NCBI RefSeq assembly: GCF_034702125.1
Contig: NC_085880.1
Span: forward strand, 14,134,475 to 14,198,474
DNA: 64,000 nt
Reading direction: 5' to 3'
Origin: Engraulis encrasicolus
Lineage: Eukaryota; Chordata; Actinopteri; Clupeiformes; Engraulidae
A program made the position numbers and the translations under genes. A model generated the notes under the pieces. That model saw only the letters and a list, made by a program, of their open reading frames with translations, ran no database searches and was not told where the DNA came from. Positions 21,978 through 34,653 of this stretch are shown one piece after another; the first letter of the stretch is position 1; each line of letters starts with the position of its first letter.

Positions 21978-24636
21978 TGTCAGGAACAGGACAAACAAGG
22001 AACCAAGTGCGTTCATGAAACCCAGAGGGGCCTTTATTGATTAGGGAAAGGGGAGTGGGAAATGAAGGGTTCCAGGTTCTGAGGGTTCTGGGGGTTCGAT
22101 GGTTCCAAGGGTTTCGGGGCCCCAGGGGTGTCAAGAGTTCCAGGTGTCCCAGGTGCTGTGTTTGTGCTCCCCCGGGAAGTGAGCAGTGAACGCGGGAGCT
22201 AGAGTGTACGGAAGTCCTGGGGGAAAACACACACAACAGCGGGTGAAAACAGGGCAGTGTAACAGTTCAAGGAAAATCCAGGACGAAAGTGCAAAGCATA
22301 GGGCAGGTCAAAATTACGGGGGTTGGAGAGCAGTCAGAGATCTGGGGACTGAAGCCAGGTTGATATCCAGGGCAGGAGAGTAAACAGAGTCGGGTCAAAA
22401 GGCAGGTTGAGATTCCGGGGTGAGAGCAGAGTAGAGCATTGGTGGGTCCAGGTACAGGATACAGAGAAGACCAGGGGTAGAGCCCAGCAGACCAGAGGCA
22501 GCACTGTCTTCACAGACAGGCAGGGTGACTGAGCCAGCCATGGATGTGGCTTCAGAGGTAACGTCAACCACAAGGACAAAGCCAGTTGCAAGACCGGCAT
22601 CAAGCAGATCAGGGATACTGCCGTCAAGCAGTTAAGCAGTTCAGGGGGGGCGGAATCAGGCAGATCAGAGGGGCCGGCGTCAGGTGCGGCAGGCAGTTCA
22701 GGGGGGCCGGCAGCAGGCGGCTCAGAAAGATCAGAAGGACCAGTGCCAGGCGGGTCAGATAGATCAGGGGGACCGAAATCAAGAGCTCTGGTGTCAGAAG
22801 GGTCCGGAGGGACTGGAGGGTCCGGAAGGACCGGAAGGCTGGCCTCTGGAGGGTCCGCATCAAGCGGAGCAATCTTGTCCAGCTCTGCCTCAGACCAAGT
22901 CCTTCGGCATGACGTCATCCTCCTCCTTTTCAGCCGGTGCCTGGTCAGGTGGTGCAATGTCGTTCTCCTTGGGGTCAGAAGGTGCGACCACCATCCGGTC
23001 TGGGTCAGACAGGGTTAACCGGCTTGGGGTCAGGTGGGGTAACCGCCTCGGGGTCAGTTGGTCCCTCTGGCGGCTCAGGGTCAGGTGGCCCCTATGGTGG
23101 CTCGGGGTCTTCAGGGATAGAACCGGCAACAGGCGAGGCAGAACTGGCGGGGGGGCCGGAATCAAGACAGGCAGCCGGAGCGAAGACGTTCGCATCGGGG
23201 GTCTCATCTGGGGCATCGTCGTTGGGGGTCCCGGCCAGAGTCATATTGTCATGGGTCTAGGTCGGAGCGACATCTTCTGGGGTTCCAGCAGGAGTGTCAA
23301 GGGTCTCGGACGGAGCCACGTCATGTGGGGTCTCAGCCGGAGCAGGGGTCTTGGCCTGAGCGGGGGTCTCGGCCACAGCGGGGGTCTCTGCCGAAGTGGG
23401 GGTCTCCGCCGGAGCGGGGGTCTCGACCAGAACGGTGTCCTCGTGGGTCTTGGCGTCAGGGGTAGGCATCTCCGGTAGGCAGGACAGAAAAGGGTCCGAC
23501 ACATGGCGGTCAATTCTGGACTGGAAAAGGGGAGCATAGCGCTCAAGCGAAGCTCCCCACCCAGGTGGACAAGCAATCGTCGGGAAGGCTGGCCGGGGCT
23601 GGACAGGAGGGCAGGCTGGCTGGGGCAGAACCCACAACAGGCGGGACAGAGGGGGCAGAACCGGCAACAGGGGGTCCCTCAAATGTAGCTGGGCCGACTG
23701 GCGTCTCAGCGGCGTCCGCGTCGGGCTCTGGGTCAGGCGTGGCATCAGGCCCCGCGTCTGGGTTTGGTGAGTTGGCCAAGGCTGCTTTCTCCTCCACTGC
23801 CAGCAGAGCTTGCAGTGGCTGCATCAGAAGCTCCATGCTTCTCTTTAGATCTGGGAGGTCAAACTGGTGGAGCCATGGTTTCTGCTTTAGGGTGTTGAGA
23901 ATAGTTCTTGCAGCCACCAGCTGTCTCTTGGTACTTGCCAAGGGGTTGAGGTGTGGAGCAACTTCTTCCTCAGGTCGAGGAAGTCCTCCAAATGTTTCAG
24001 ACAGGTTGGGAAGTCTGGGGCTGGAGACGGAGGAAACTGGTCTGGAGTGTTGGGTCTAGAGCATCAGGTTTGTGAGTGTCCCAATCATCTGGGTCAGCTG
24101 CTGCTGTTGTCGCTGAAGTTCTTGTTGATGTTGATGGCCCAGATACAATGTCGGCAGAACACCTCCCATTTCGCACGGTCCAGGCGGTCCAGGGCTGGTG
24201 GTTTATGCGCTGGTTCCATGGTGGTCAGACCATAATGTCAGGAACAGGACAAACGAGTAACCAAGTGCGTTCATGAACCCCAGAGGGGTTTTTATTGATT
24301 AGGGAAAGGGGATTGGGAAATGAGAAGGGTTCCAGGTTTGGAGGGTTCTGGGGGTTCCGGAGTTCCAAGGGTTCCAGGGGTTTTGGGGGTTTCGGGGCTC
24401 CAGTGGTCTCAAGGGTTCCAGGGGTCCCAAGTGCTGAGTGTGCTCCCCGGAGAACTGAGAAGTGAACACGGGAGCTGGAGGGTTCGGAAGTTCTGAGGGA
24501 AAACGTGCACACAACAGCGGGTGAAAACAGGGCAGCGGGTACAGTTAAAGGAAAATCCAGGACGAAAGCGCAAAGCAGAGGGCAGGTCAAAATTACTGGG
24601 GTTGGAGAGCAGTCAGAGATCCGGGGAATGAAGGCA
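21978..24636 (-). mobile_element. LTR-flanked non-autonomous retroelement
   Basis: Direct repeats 21978-22357 and 24236-24636 (about 380-400 bp) share TGTCAGGAACAGGACAAACA at one end and CAGTCAGAGATC near the other, with TG...CA boundaries, and enclose 1.9 kb. Internal minus-strand frames are long but unrecognised: 23543-23941 (begins MASTKRQLVAARTILNTL) and 23257-23745, which contains 18-bp repeats encoding A-E-T-P-A-x. The coding orientation suggests a minus-strand element. Reverse transcriptase is absent and no clear target duplication was found. Confidence 0.6.
23543..23941 (-). CDS. Unrecognised ORF inside the LTR-flanked element
   Basis: 132 codons, starting MASTKRQLVAARTILNTLKQ, with a helical first half (WLHQFDLPDLKRSMELLMQP) and an acidic, proline-rich second half. 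Its place between LTRs suggests a gag-like remnant, but no motif proves that. It may be degenerate: the frame upstream, from an ATG near 24219, is interrupted by shifts. Confidence 0.3.
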   Translation of the reverse strand: MASTKRQLVAARTILNTLKQKPWLHQFDLPDLKRSMELLMQPLQALLAVEEKAALANSPNPDAGPDATPDPEPDADAAETPVGPATFEGPPVAGSAPSVPPVVGSAPASLPSCPAPASLPDDCLSTWVGSFA

Positions 24637-25667
24637 GACCATGGAGCTAGTATAAGAACTGGAGAGAGTGAATAAGTCCCGCCTCCAGTCATTCCAATGG
24701 GAAATGCTAGGCTAGTGAATTCAGCCAAAATTGAACATTTTATACAGCTTTCAAAATGGAGTCATTTCCGCCGACAGTTTACTCAGCCAATTACGTGCCA
24801 CGTTATGGACTGATTTACGGTCGACCAGAAAGCTATATGGAAGACGGGCATTGGATACATGGAGGTGCCCAACCACAGACACTAAACTCGCGTACCCACC
24901 AATCATCATTGAGCGAAGTGGATGTCGGCTAACCAGCCAAATCCTGCCCCCCTGGGTCTGACAGAGGGCGATGTATGCAGAACATGGTAATGGGTGAATG
25001 ATCTGCTCCACTTTCCCTCATTTACTCCCCAGATGCACGGCAGAGTAGAGACAGGTGAAGGTGATTAGGCAAAGCAGAGAGTAGAGTGGAGCAGATGATT
25101 AGAACCAATTGAGAGTGGTTATCAGGTAGAGAGAGAAAACAGAGAGACAGAGACAGAACCAGATAAAAAGACAGAGACTCAGACAGATACACACAGAGAG
25201 AGAGAAAGAAATAAGTGTCAAGAGCTCAAAGAAGGATGCCAGAGAGCGAAAAGAGGGTAGATTAATAAAGAGGATTCCAACCCTGCCCACCTAATACAAA
25301 AGAGTGTGCTCAAATTGGGTCTCCGAAGGGGGCGTCAAAAATCGTATAAGAGAGGAAGATATGTCAAACCCCGCCCACCCAATGCAAAGGAGTGTGCTCA
25401 AAAATTGGTCTCCTAAGGGGACGTTGTCTCTCTTACCTCTTCTCTTTTTGTGGTGTTTGCACAAGACGTGCGCTACCGCCATCTGCAGCGCTAAGGGGAC
25501 TAATTCTCAACCTCAAGACTTCGAAGGTCTCCTAAAGGGCGTTCACCCGACATCACATGGACACCAGAAAAGAACTAGAATGAAATATCTCTCTCTATAA
25601 GATCTCCACAAGTTTTCCTCGACACAGTTGGTAAAAAAAATACACTGGCCTAATGGCACAAATGCTG
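24637..25667. other. Intron 3 stretch with a GA-rich tract
   Basis: A GAGAGACAGAGACAG-rich tract lies at 25120-25215, and a partial direct repeat (AAAGGAGTGTGCTCAAA) near 25300 and 25385. Nothing coding recognised. Confidence 0.45.
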
Positions 25668-25675
25668 CTACCAAC

Positions 25676-26679
25676 CAGAGATGTATAAAGTACTGGAGAA
25701 AAGTAGTGGAGTAGAAGTACCAGTATCATCTTGTCAAATGACTTGAGTAAAAGTCAAAAGTAACCTTTCCATACCTTACTCAAGTAGAAGGACAAAAGTA
25801 TTCAAAATGTGTTGTACTTAAGTAAAGCAAGTAGAAGTATTGCAAGTTTTGCTACTTGAGTGAAAAGTAGAAGTAGAAGTAAAAGTACTGCATTAAAAAA
25901 AGATGGGGTAAAACAAGTCAGTCAAAAGTTTGAAAACCATTTGGTTTATTAGAGCTCTGTACAATAAGTCTCTTATGAAGTGCAAATACCATTATTGTTT
26001 GTTATTAAAACAGCTTTGTAACACATGTTCAGTTTTTAAGAAAACGTAGGGCAGTAGTTTTACTGCTTAAAACAGTGCTTCCAACCAGCTCGTTGTGCTT
26101 CAAGTATTATTTAAAAAAAAACAAAAGTCAGAAGTGCACATAAAAAAATGATCAAATAAATTAAAATATCAAATAATGAATTCTCTTTTTGTCCCTCAAA
26201 GGAGAACATTGAATCTAAATAGGGCCAGGGATGGCAGCCGTCATCCTCCTCCTCCTCGCCGAAATGTGAGGTGGTTGGTGTCGTTGATGTTGATGGCGAT
26301 ACCTCGTCTACCTCAGCCATCTTGCCAACATGCCAGTGTCAATGCCAACTGAGCGTCACTGACCGCGCCAAAAGACATGCACGAGAATGCGATCTGCTTT
26401 TATTTCCCTACCATTGCATCGCCCACTGACCGTGAACACGTTCCATCATATCTGGTGATGACAGAGCCATCTAGCGCTCGGGCATAGAAACGAGTAACGA
26501 GTAACGAAAGCAGCACATGAAAAATATATCGGAGTAAAATTATTTGTTTCATCAGAAAAATGTAGTGCAGTAAAGGTACAAGTATGAGGGAAAAATATTA
26601 CTCAAAAAAGTACAGATACTGCAGTTTAGTACTTAAGTACAGTACTTTGTTACTTTTACTTCGTTACTATACATCTCTG
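25676..26679. mobile_element. hAT element with CTACCAAC target duplication and transposase remnant
   Basis: Ends CAGAGATGTATAAAGTACT and AGTA...TACATCTCTG are inverted, flanked by perfect 8-bp CTACCAAC repeats (25668-25675, 26680-26687). On the minus strand an ATG at 26320 opens MAEVDEVSPSTS, an acidic EEEEDD stretch and PWPYLDSMFSFEGQKENS, resembling the start of ZBED-type hAT transposases just before the zinc finger; the rest is deleted. Confidence 0.75.
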
Positions 26680-26687
26680 CTACCAAC

Positions 26688-27838
26688 TCTGTGGTCTCTT
26701 CACTCGTGCACTTACGCACACACATAGTACTTCTAATTCTTAAGAAATGGTTAGTCATTTATCTTGTGTTATGTTTTTTGTGTCCTTTATCCCATCATGG
26801 CAATGGTTTTGTTATTATATACGATATCTTAATTCTAATCATCTTCCTTTACAACGTCAACTCTCGTCCAAGGACTGCAGATGAAAAATACCCTTATGGT
26901 TATCATTTGATTCAATTGTATGCTATACAAACTGCATGTTCTATATGATATACATTATTTTATTTGACAAGGATTATATATGTGACCTCTTCTTCACCCC
27001 TCTGGGCCGTAACCTTTTCTTCACCCCTCTCGGCCTCAGTCTAAAAACCCTTGCATTGTGATTTTTTGCACCCATAAGTCCAGTTCTCCATTTGCATGCT
27101 ACACGGATCCATTGACTTTCACTAGCTTAGCGACATATTCCCTCTTTTAACTTGTCTTAAAGCAAGACAACGCTTAACATGAAAAATAAGACACTTCACC
27201 ACCTTTATAAAGCCAACGATTTTAACTGTATTAAGCCCCAAAATAGTGGCATACCCCTTTAAAGCAACAGCATTGTGGTTTTTATAGATACCCAACCCCC
27301 AGGACAAATTAAAACATTCCCCGCAGTCCCTAGAGTTTGATAAGCGAGCAGAAGCCATATCCTAAAGCAAATGTAAAGTAAAATAGTATCACAGGCTACA
27401 GTTTTTGTTTAGTTTAGTATTGACCCGTTCAGAGTCGACGTCCTCATGAATGCATGCGCATCGTTGACTCAAACACACCAGAGATGTTTTAAGGATATTA
27501 CGAGAGACTCCACTCTTCTGGGTGGTACTGCACTCTAGGGGGAAAGAAAGAATGGGCTGCGCTCTCTGGACAGCGGCCACTAGGTGAACTGCAGGCATGT
27601 GTAAAAATAGGGAGTGGTGAGGCTGTATGTAATACTGGCTGACAATGCAGACACTAAAGAGAGAAAAACTGCCGTTAGCGTGTACGTTAATTAAAAAAAT
27701 AGAGATTCGGAAACGAACACTTCTTATGCTATTTTGACAGGGAAGAGGTTGTTCCAGAAGTATAGGAGATGTTTGTTGTTACAAGACATTAAACTACTGA
27801 CTGGACTGATGACATCGCCAGGAATGCCCGTGTCTATG
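26688..27838. other. Intron 3 stretch, nothing recognised
   Basis: AT-rich with a short tandem (CTTCTTCACCCCTCTGGGCC-like, twice, 26989-27030). Confidence 0.4.
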
Positions 27839-27847
27839 GTGCCCACT

Positions 27848-28303
27848 CATTGAGAGTAAATAGAATGGAGGCCAAAATTCTATTTCATTGTTGAAGCCAA
27901 GTTGGAGCCAAGGTTGGACCCAAAAAGACCAAAAAATGTCCAAATCCCATTCATTCCTATGAGAGACATAAAACCCTGTATCTCCCTTAAATGCCACTCC
28001 AGGGGGATAATTTTTCGCTCAACTAGTAGGTCCCCTTGCTCTCCAACTTACCAGGGTGGTGATTTTTTGTGGTGATGTTTTGTTTTAGAGAGATATTAAA
28101 AGTTAAATTGACCAATGAGCATCAGAACATTGTTTGATTGACCGTTAGAAGTCTTGTTGTTGTCCAATCAGCACCTGCGTTTGGCGTTGCTAAGGTGGAA
28201 TGTAAGTTGGAATGTTCCCAAATCTGGCTTCAAAGCGTTGAATGGCAAATAGCGTTGAATGGCAAATAGCGTTGATTTGGCGTCCATTCTATTTACTGTC
28301 AAT
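27848..28303. mobile_element. MITE with GTGCCCACT target duplication
   Basis: Inverted ends CATTGAGAGTAAATAGAATGG and CCATTCTATTTACTGTCAAT lie between direct repeats GTGCCCACT (27839-27847 and 28304-28312). A 17-bp internal unit, GCGTTGAATGGCAAATA, is repeated twice near the right end. Confidence 0.75.
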
Positions 28304-28341
28304 GTGCCCACTGCATATCTGAAGTTAGCGAGCATCTGGAG

Positions 28342-29044
28342 AATTAATGATTAATAATCGGTTAACCATTAACAATTTTATATTAAAAACAGCGCACTTT
28401 TAGGCCCACCATGCCCTATACTCCTGTATAACAAAAATACATCAAAAACATCATGTTTTTCTTCGAGGATTTGTTTTATTAACAACACAAGTGTCAAGTG
28501 ATTAATAATAAAAGTTAAACCTGAATTGGTGCGCAATGCGCAAACGAGGGAGGCTTCAAGTTGCGAGCCAACAACGAAGGCACATAACGGTGCAGACATC
28601 GAGGCGAGGCTAGGTTGAGCTGAATCACCGCCGTCTTTTACAAGGCTGGGATGCGCGGTGTTCAAGTGATACATCATGGTCGTTGTCGATTAACTGTATT
28701 TATAATTCACATTGCAGTAATTACAGTACACTTTGTCATTTTCTAACCGAAAATGGTCCCACGCCACACTTCGCCGAGACCTCTTCATGGTTAGGCAAAG
28801 CCCGCTCTATGGAAGCTCGCATGTAACAAACAAGTCAAGCCAGGGTATGGTGATGGTGAGATATTGCCCCCTGCTGCCCAAATTGTGTAGGTGTAACAGC
28901 GAAATGCATTGCATTGAGGACGTGCACTAATGACCTACATTCAAGTTTTTGTTTTTGTTTAACGGTTCGTCTGCGAAAATTAATTTCTTCGACTAAATGT
29001 TTAATGATCAATCATCGGTTAATCGGTTAATTATGCCCATCCCT
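28342..29044. mobile_element. Inverted-repeat element with AATCGGTTAA-type ends
   Basis: The right end reads, reversed, AGGGATGGGCATAATTAACC and then ATTAACCGATGATT; the left end has the matching ATTAATGATTAATAATCGG but lacks the outer AGGGATGGGC. This is the layout of a fish hAT-like family with a truncated left end. Confidence 0.5.
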
Positions 29045-30230
29045 ATTGTCAATATCTATGAACATATTAGGTTAAATTAATTTTTGATGTGATAATCTTT
29101 ACTCTAAACATTATGAACAGCAACCTCTTTTGCTAAATTGTCACATGACCGATTTTCCAATGCGTTTCGATTATACAGTGTACCAGGCAGCCCCACATTC
29201 ATTGCATGCTACTAGTAGCCTAAGGCAAACATGTTTCCGTTTCAGTTACAAGAATGAGAACCGATTATACAGGACTTGCTGAAGACGTACTTCGCCTCAG
29301 CCTCTTTGTCGAATATGGTAGGAGAGTACTTTTGGTGCCTTCACAGGCTCGGGACCTCTTGAGACAGCTGACGACACTAATCACGTGAGAAAACAAGCTC
29401 TGGACTTTGGCGCATGAAAGGCACAGATCCCGGAACAGCCGGGAGTCATGCGTGTTTTGTTTTGGTCCTCTTTTCTTTTTTTCACCTCCACTTGAGGCCC
29501 CACATCCACGACATATCATTTTAGCTTAAGTAGGCTAAATTAAACAGTCAGAGACCAGCATTACTGACATATGTGCATCTGCAATTGAATGACATGAATT
29601 GGTGTTGTTGATAGTGATTACAAGATTATATTTTAGCATTTATGATACTGTTTACATGCCAGTTGCATGCATGGGTGCCATGTTGATGATGCGTGTGTCG
29701 TCACACAAAACATTAGCTCGGGAACTCGTTGTTATATACTTCCGCCTGAGATCAACCTCGAGAAATATCGATCTGACATTGCGTCACCAAATGTTCACGC
29801 CCACTTTCCCCAAGTTTTAGGTCGGGATTCTTGGGATTCTCGACATTTTGAACGAGCCATTTGTCCAGGAACTACTACGTCAGTAGCTTGCATTGCCTCT
29901 CACAAATTGGCTCTCAGGTTTTGTGCAAGTTTCCATCTACTTAAGTTCACCAATAACCCACCACGGTCACAGGGCATGCAGCAGTGTAGCCTTGCAATAT
30001 TGTTCCTTAACCCATGAAGACCTAACGGGTCTGAAAAAATGGTGACCGAATTTCCGACGCTGTGAAAGGCAAATGTGCATGGTTGCTGCAGCCGACCTTA
30101 CAGGTTGTGTGGTACAGCTTTACACATGTTCACAAATAACCTCCATGGCCAATGCAACAGTGCAGCTTTGGGATTCAAAGTCCTCAAAGAACATTGCATG
30201 GCCCAACATGTCATGTATGTCCTCATGCAG
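29045..30230. other. Intron 3 end, nothing recognised
   Basis: A minus-strand ORF (29265-29519) starts MICRGCGASS and has a second C-x-x-C later; no homology is recognised and it has no neighbours to support it. Confidence 0.35.
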
Positions 30231-30353
30231 GAGACAAAGGGGATCATCCAGCGGGATGACCTGAAGAGTTTTCCCTTCAACTTCAAATCCTTCTATGGCC
30301 GCCGCAAGTTCCTCATCCCTGGTGTCAAGGTGCACTTCACCGTCTTCAAGCAG
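30231..30353 (+). CDS. Exon 4: cold-shock-like domain A, remainder
   Basis: Forty-one codons, phase 0 in and out, acceptor tcctcatgcag (30230) and donor CAG|gtcagt (30354). The sequence runs ETKGIIQRDDLKSF-PFNFKSFYG and then FLIPGVKVHFTVFKQ. Joined to exon 3 it follows the five-strand order of the first UNR cold-shock domain. The first RNA-contact motif (usually K-G-Y/F-G-F-I) is KGIIQ, and the second (usually F-F-H-Y/F) is FPFNF, so several stacking aromatics are missing. RNA binding by this domain is therefore uncertain. A reading of the opposite strand is also open here but has no splice logic. Confidence 0.8.
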
Positions 30354-30669
30354 GTCAGTGGAATTGTTCTATCCAACATCTGTTTTTCACTTTTTATTTT
30401 TGTAATTATCAGCACTGATGGCACAGCATTGTTGTGTGGGTAGAGTAGAGATACTTACTTCATGTTACTCCTAACAGTGCGTGTGCGTGTGCCAGTGCGT
30501 CAAGGGTGGCATGATTCACAAAACTCACGATTCAGTCCATATCACAGTATCAAGGTCACGGTTTTCGGTTTTGTACGGTTCTGGGTCTTTTTTTTCTCTT
30601 TAAATAGCCTTTATGTAAACAGTGGTCATTGTACACTCAGAGCTTCATGCAGTACATTTAATGATACCA

Positions 30670-30694
30670 ATGTTTCGGCTTACGCCTTCATCAG
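30670..30694 (-). ncRNA. Hammerhead-core-like motif
   Basis: Minus strand reads CTGATGA, AGGC-GTAA-GCC stem-loop, GAAAC. Same core as at 924-950. Confidence 0.3.
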
Positions 30695-30798
30695 AGTGTG
30701 CGACGACCATTGTTTTCATAAAGTTTACTATCTACCGCCGTGCGCACCTCACACAGTGTGCGTTTACTAAATAAATTCTTTAAATAGCCTAAAATGTA

Positions 30799-32476
30799 TA
30801 AGAGTGATTCTACGATTTCCCTACGCTTTTGGCAAAAGCAAAATGTCAATTATCAGTATTTTTTTCAACTAAATGACCTAGATGTTTACATAGTGTATAT
30901 ATTTAAGTTTCCAAACAAACAAATTGCCAAGCTTAATCTTAAATCATTTGATAAATACTCTAATGAAAGCGAACATTTGCTTAATTATTTTGTCAACAGT
31001 GTTATGGACAAATACTATGTCATTTCAAACATATATAAAAATATTACAGAGTTGAAACAATATATGTTTGAAAATGCTTATGTCCCTTAGCAGTAATGTT
31101 GTCATTAATCTGTGCAACTGATATAGAAAATGTGATTGTTGAGCTTCATAAGTAGGATTTTATGAGTCAGTGTGATACAGACTGACACATTTTTCATCAT
31201 AAATCCCTGTAACGTCTGATTTGAATATAGTCACCCTCCTTACACAAGACTTCCTTCTCCAGAGATAATCCCTAGTGTATGTTCATAGGATTTTTCCAAC
31301 ACATAAGGGATCAATAGCACAAAAACACTTTCAAAACAGTCAACGGTGTAACTCAACTGTGTTACGGTCAACAGTGCAGGGGAACAAGTCGGCACTTTTT
31401 TAGGAGAAAAAAAACAGAGCAGACAAACCCATCTCCCTAGAACACAAATTATTTTGTTTGTTTGTCTGTCAATATGGATATAAATTGGCAAAAACATACT
31501 CCTCCTCAACTGTCATCAGTGTTGCCAGATTGGGCTGGTTCTCGCCCAATTGGGCTGCTTAGGATGGCCGTGTGCAGGTAAAAATGGCATCTATCAGAAA
31601 AACCTTCCCACTGCCATATAAATCAATAGAATTGGGCGGGTTTTTAGGGCGGATTTTGATTATTTTTTGGGCTGGAAATCATCAGCCTCATCTGGCAACC
31701 CTGACTGTCATACTTAATTGTAACACCATTGACGGTAACACCGTTGACATTTCAGACATTTTTATGGTGTTGTGCTAACTGAGGACCTCAGAAGTTCCAC
31801 CACAACACCTTAATCAATTCATGTATCTGTATGCTTTATCTGTGTTTTTCTACATGTGATTTCTAATTCAGATTCTTATGAATATGTTGATAACACTGTT
31901 GACAGGCAATTTTCCCGCTATGAGAACATGAAAAAGAATGGATTAAATTATGGAAGGATGGAGCTCAAAATTTACCAAAAAGTCTTCCCGTATCCTGCCA
32001 AAGAGGTTATGACATCACGTGATGTTATTCGTATGGCCTAAGACCAAACCATTACTGATTTATGGAGGAGGTTTCAGACCGTGACACGGTTAACACAGTT
32101 TTCGTGGACACACACAAAATGGCAAATTTCATGTATAATGGAAAGGACAGTGGTCTTTCTGACAGTTTTGTCATATTGTGATGATTACTGTGAATCAACA
32201 TTTGCAATCGTCTTGGGCAAAACAAGTTTCTTTACATGCTAATATGAAGACTGAATCTGACATTTGGAAAACAGGACGGCATGAAAACGCCCAAAACCAG
32301 TATTAAATATTCATTCTTGCTGAGGGAAATAATGCTATGTCTACACTTTCTGTATTATATGAAAGATAAATATTTTCTAATGTCCAAAACATCATTGGAT
32401 GCAGTTAATAGTTAATGGAATTGCCAAATAAAATCCACGGACTTAAAAGTGTAGGCAAATTAGAGAATCACTCATA
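30799..32476. mobile_element. 1.7-kb DNA element with AAGAGTGATTCT ends
   Basis: The left end TAAGAGTGATTCTACGATTT continuing CCCTACGCTTTT is matched in reverse at the right (TTATGAGTGATTCTCTAATT then TGCCTACACTTTT), about 32 bp with mismatches. The superfamily is not recognised. A MITE with its own target duplication is inserted at 31517-31703. AT-rich open frames inside are short. Confidence 0.55.
31517..31703. mobile_element. CAGTGTTGCCAGAT MITE, copy 1
   Basis: 187 bp from CAGTGTTGCCAGATTGGGCT to CATCTGGCAACCCTG, flanked by perfect ACTGTCAT repeats (31509-31516, 31704-31711). Confidence 0.85.
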
Positions 32477-32745
32477 AGGGGTCATGCCATGTCAATTCAC
32501 ATGATTCCCTAGAATCTCCCCAGGTGACCCTCTCCGATTTACCCGATATCTCACATACAGGTACCTTTTGATGTCAATTGAAAGAGTACCAAGTATAAGC
32601 GCCCTACGTCCAACGGTTGCAGAGATTAAGCCCTCCAAAGTTGGGGTGCCATGCCCACTTTTCAAGCCTGTGAATTGCATACAAAATTTACAAGCAGATT
32701 TTGACACCTCTGGTTTTAGTTTGAAGGAAGATACAGGCCTAAAAA

Positions 32746-33566
32746 CAGGGCTTTGAACCGTTATTTTTTTCCAAACGTTCCGTTCCGAACAGAAACGGAA
32801 TTATAACGTTTTCGGTTCTGAGTTCCACCAATAAATTGACGTTCCCGAACCGGTTAGAACCAAAAAATATTGTTCTCGGAACGGTTAATTTCGTTCCTGT
32901 CAGCTGATTACTCCCCATAGGCCTAACTGACGTTAACCAAGAAAGACGGAAGTGCAAATGAGTCAGCCTACATTCAAAACTGTTTATTCAAGCGGATGAA
33001 AAGAATATCCTCCAGAATTTTGTCCTTCACTGACGACCTAAGCGGAGAAGCAGAGAATAAACCTCAATGATGAAAATGTGCACTCCACGCTGACTTGGGT
33101 CACGAGGAGCAATATGATGGACATTGTGAGTTTGTATTTGAAGCGGCCATGGATGCCCAATAACGCCGAACATTGTCGGTGCGCTTTACACGCGCTTCCC
33201 TGCAATGTTTTACAATAATGCAATGCAAACTCTGTCCTTTTGTATGACAGTGGTTTCTCTTAATTAAGATGTGGAGTGAAGACTTTGTAATCTAAAGCTC
33301 TCTCTCCATTCAGTCAGAGAATGTCTGATGTCACACAGGACGTGAACCTCAGCCATCATGGTAACGTGCGCAGGAAAATAATGACTTATTTTTTTTGTTT
33401 GAGGAACGGTATTAATCGGTATTAACTGGTTACCATTATTTTTAAATAAGTGTTCCCGTTCCAGAACATAAAAAATAATAACGTTTCCGGTTTCGTTTCT
33501 GTTCTCTGTAAAATACAAAAAGTTCCTGGTTTTCGTTTTCGTTCCTTGAACCGGTTCGAAGCCCTG
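32746..33566. mobile_element. hAT-like element with CAGGGCTTTGAACC / GGTTCGAAGCCCTG ends
   Basis: 821 bp, inserted in the palindromic element; flanks share CTAAAAA on both sides (left ...CCTAAAAA, right CTAAAAAT). Subterminal repeats of GTTCCGTTCC type. No transposase. Confidence 0.7.
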
Positions 33567-33589
33567 CTAAAAATCACCATGGCCCCTCA

Positions 33590-33644
<55 letters not shown>

Positions 33645-34653
33645 TGTATTTGTATAGCACTGTATCATACAAGGTATGTAACTCAAAGTGCTTAACATAT
33701 GGGGGGAAAAAACATCATTGTTAGAGATGGATTTAAAAGGAGAGGTATAGAGGAGAGGCAGAAATAGCAGGAAGGCAGAGGAAGAAGAGATAGATGTAGA
33801 GTCATAAGGTCAACGTAGGTTAGGACCAGGATTCTTAGATGCGTAAGGTCCATAGTGGCTGGGCCTAGCATAAGTCATAGATAGTCACACAGAGATTGGG
33901 CGCTCAGATGCGGCCCCTGGTGGCATCAGGGGTGAGGAAAAACTCCCTTTCGCTTGAATCATAGTTTGTAGGGGGGGAAAAAAGCTCAGTGAGGTCTGAG
34001 AAAAAAAACCCTATAGTCAGGAAGAAACCTCAGGCAGAGACCAGCGGCCACCTAGGGGAGCACCCTGCCAGGGCTGGTTGTGAGCAGTAAGGACGCTGCG
34101 GCAGCTGGGACACTGTGACGCCTTGGCAGCTAGGAGTTGGCAAGGATGAAGAGGTGGGTCTTCAGCTGCTTCTTGAAGGAGTCGACGGAGCTGGCTGATC
34201 GGATCTCGATGGGGAGGGCGTTCCATCTCTTGGGCGCATAGCAACCGAACGCGGCGTCACCGATCTTCTTTTGCGGGGGAGTGGGGGTCCTTAGCAGCTT
34301 GGCGTCAGTGGACCTCATCTCAGAGCTCGAGCAGGGGCATAAAAAGAGCGCATGTCAGAGATATAACTAGGGGCAAGTCCATTTAATGCTCTAAATACTG
34401 TCAGCAGAATCTTAAAGGGGCATTCCACCGGTGGAGACATGAATATGTTACTGAAAGTGGGTCATATGTATAATAGAATAGTAATATACATTTCTAATTT
34501 GGTGCCTTCTTGGCCAAGAAAAGGCAGAAAATGACTTTTTAGTGCTTGTGGATTTGTGACAACAATCCCCATAATGCACTGCAATGCTCAAGTTCCACAG
34601 GCCACACCCAGGTATTTGGGACTCTATGCATCATCCCTCCCTCAGCTTGCAGG

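Noticed and set aside
22334..23478. Long plus and minus ORFs around 22.3-23.5 kb as host genes
   Set aside because: They sit between LTR-like direct repeats, overlap each other on both strands and are low complexity.
30120..30335. Minus-strand ORF over exon 4
   Set aside because: Antisense of a splice-bounded cold-shock exon whose sense reading fits exons 3 and 5 in phase.
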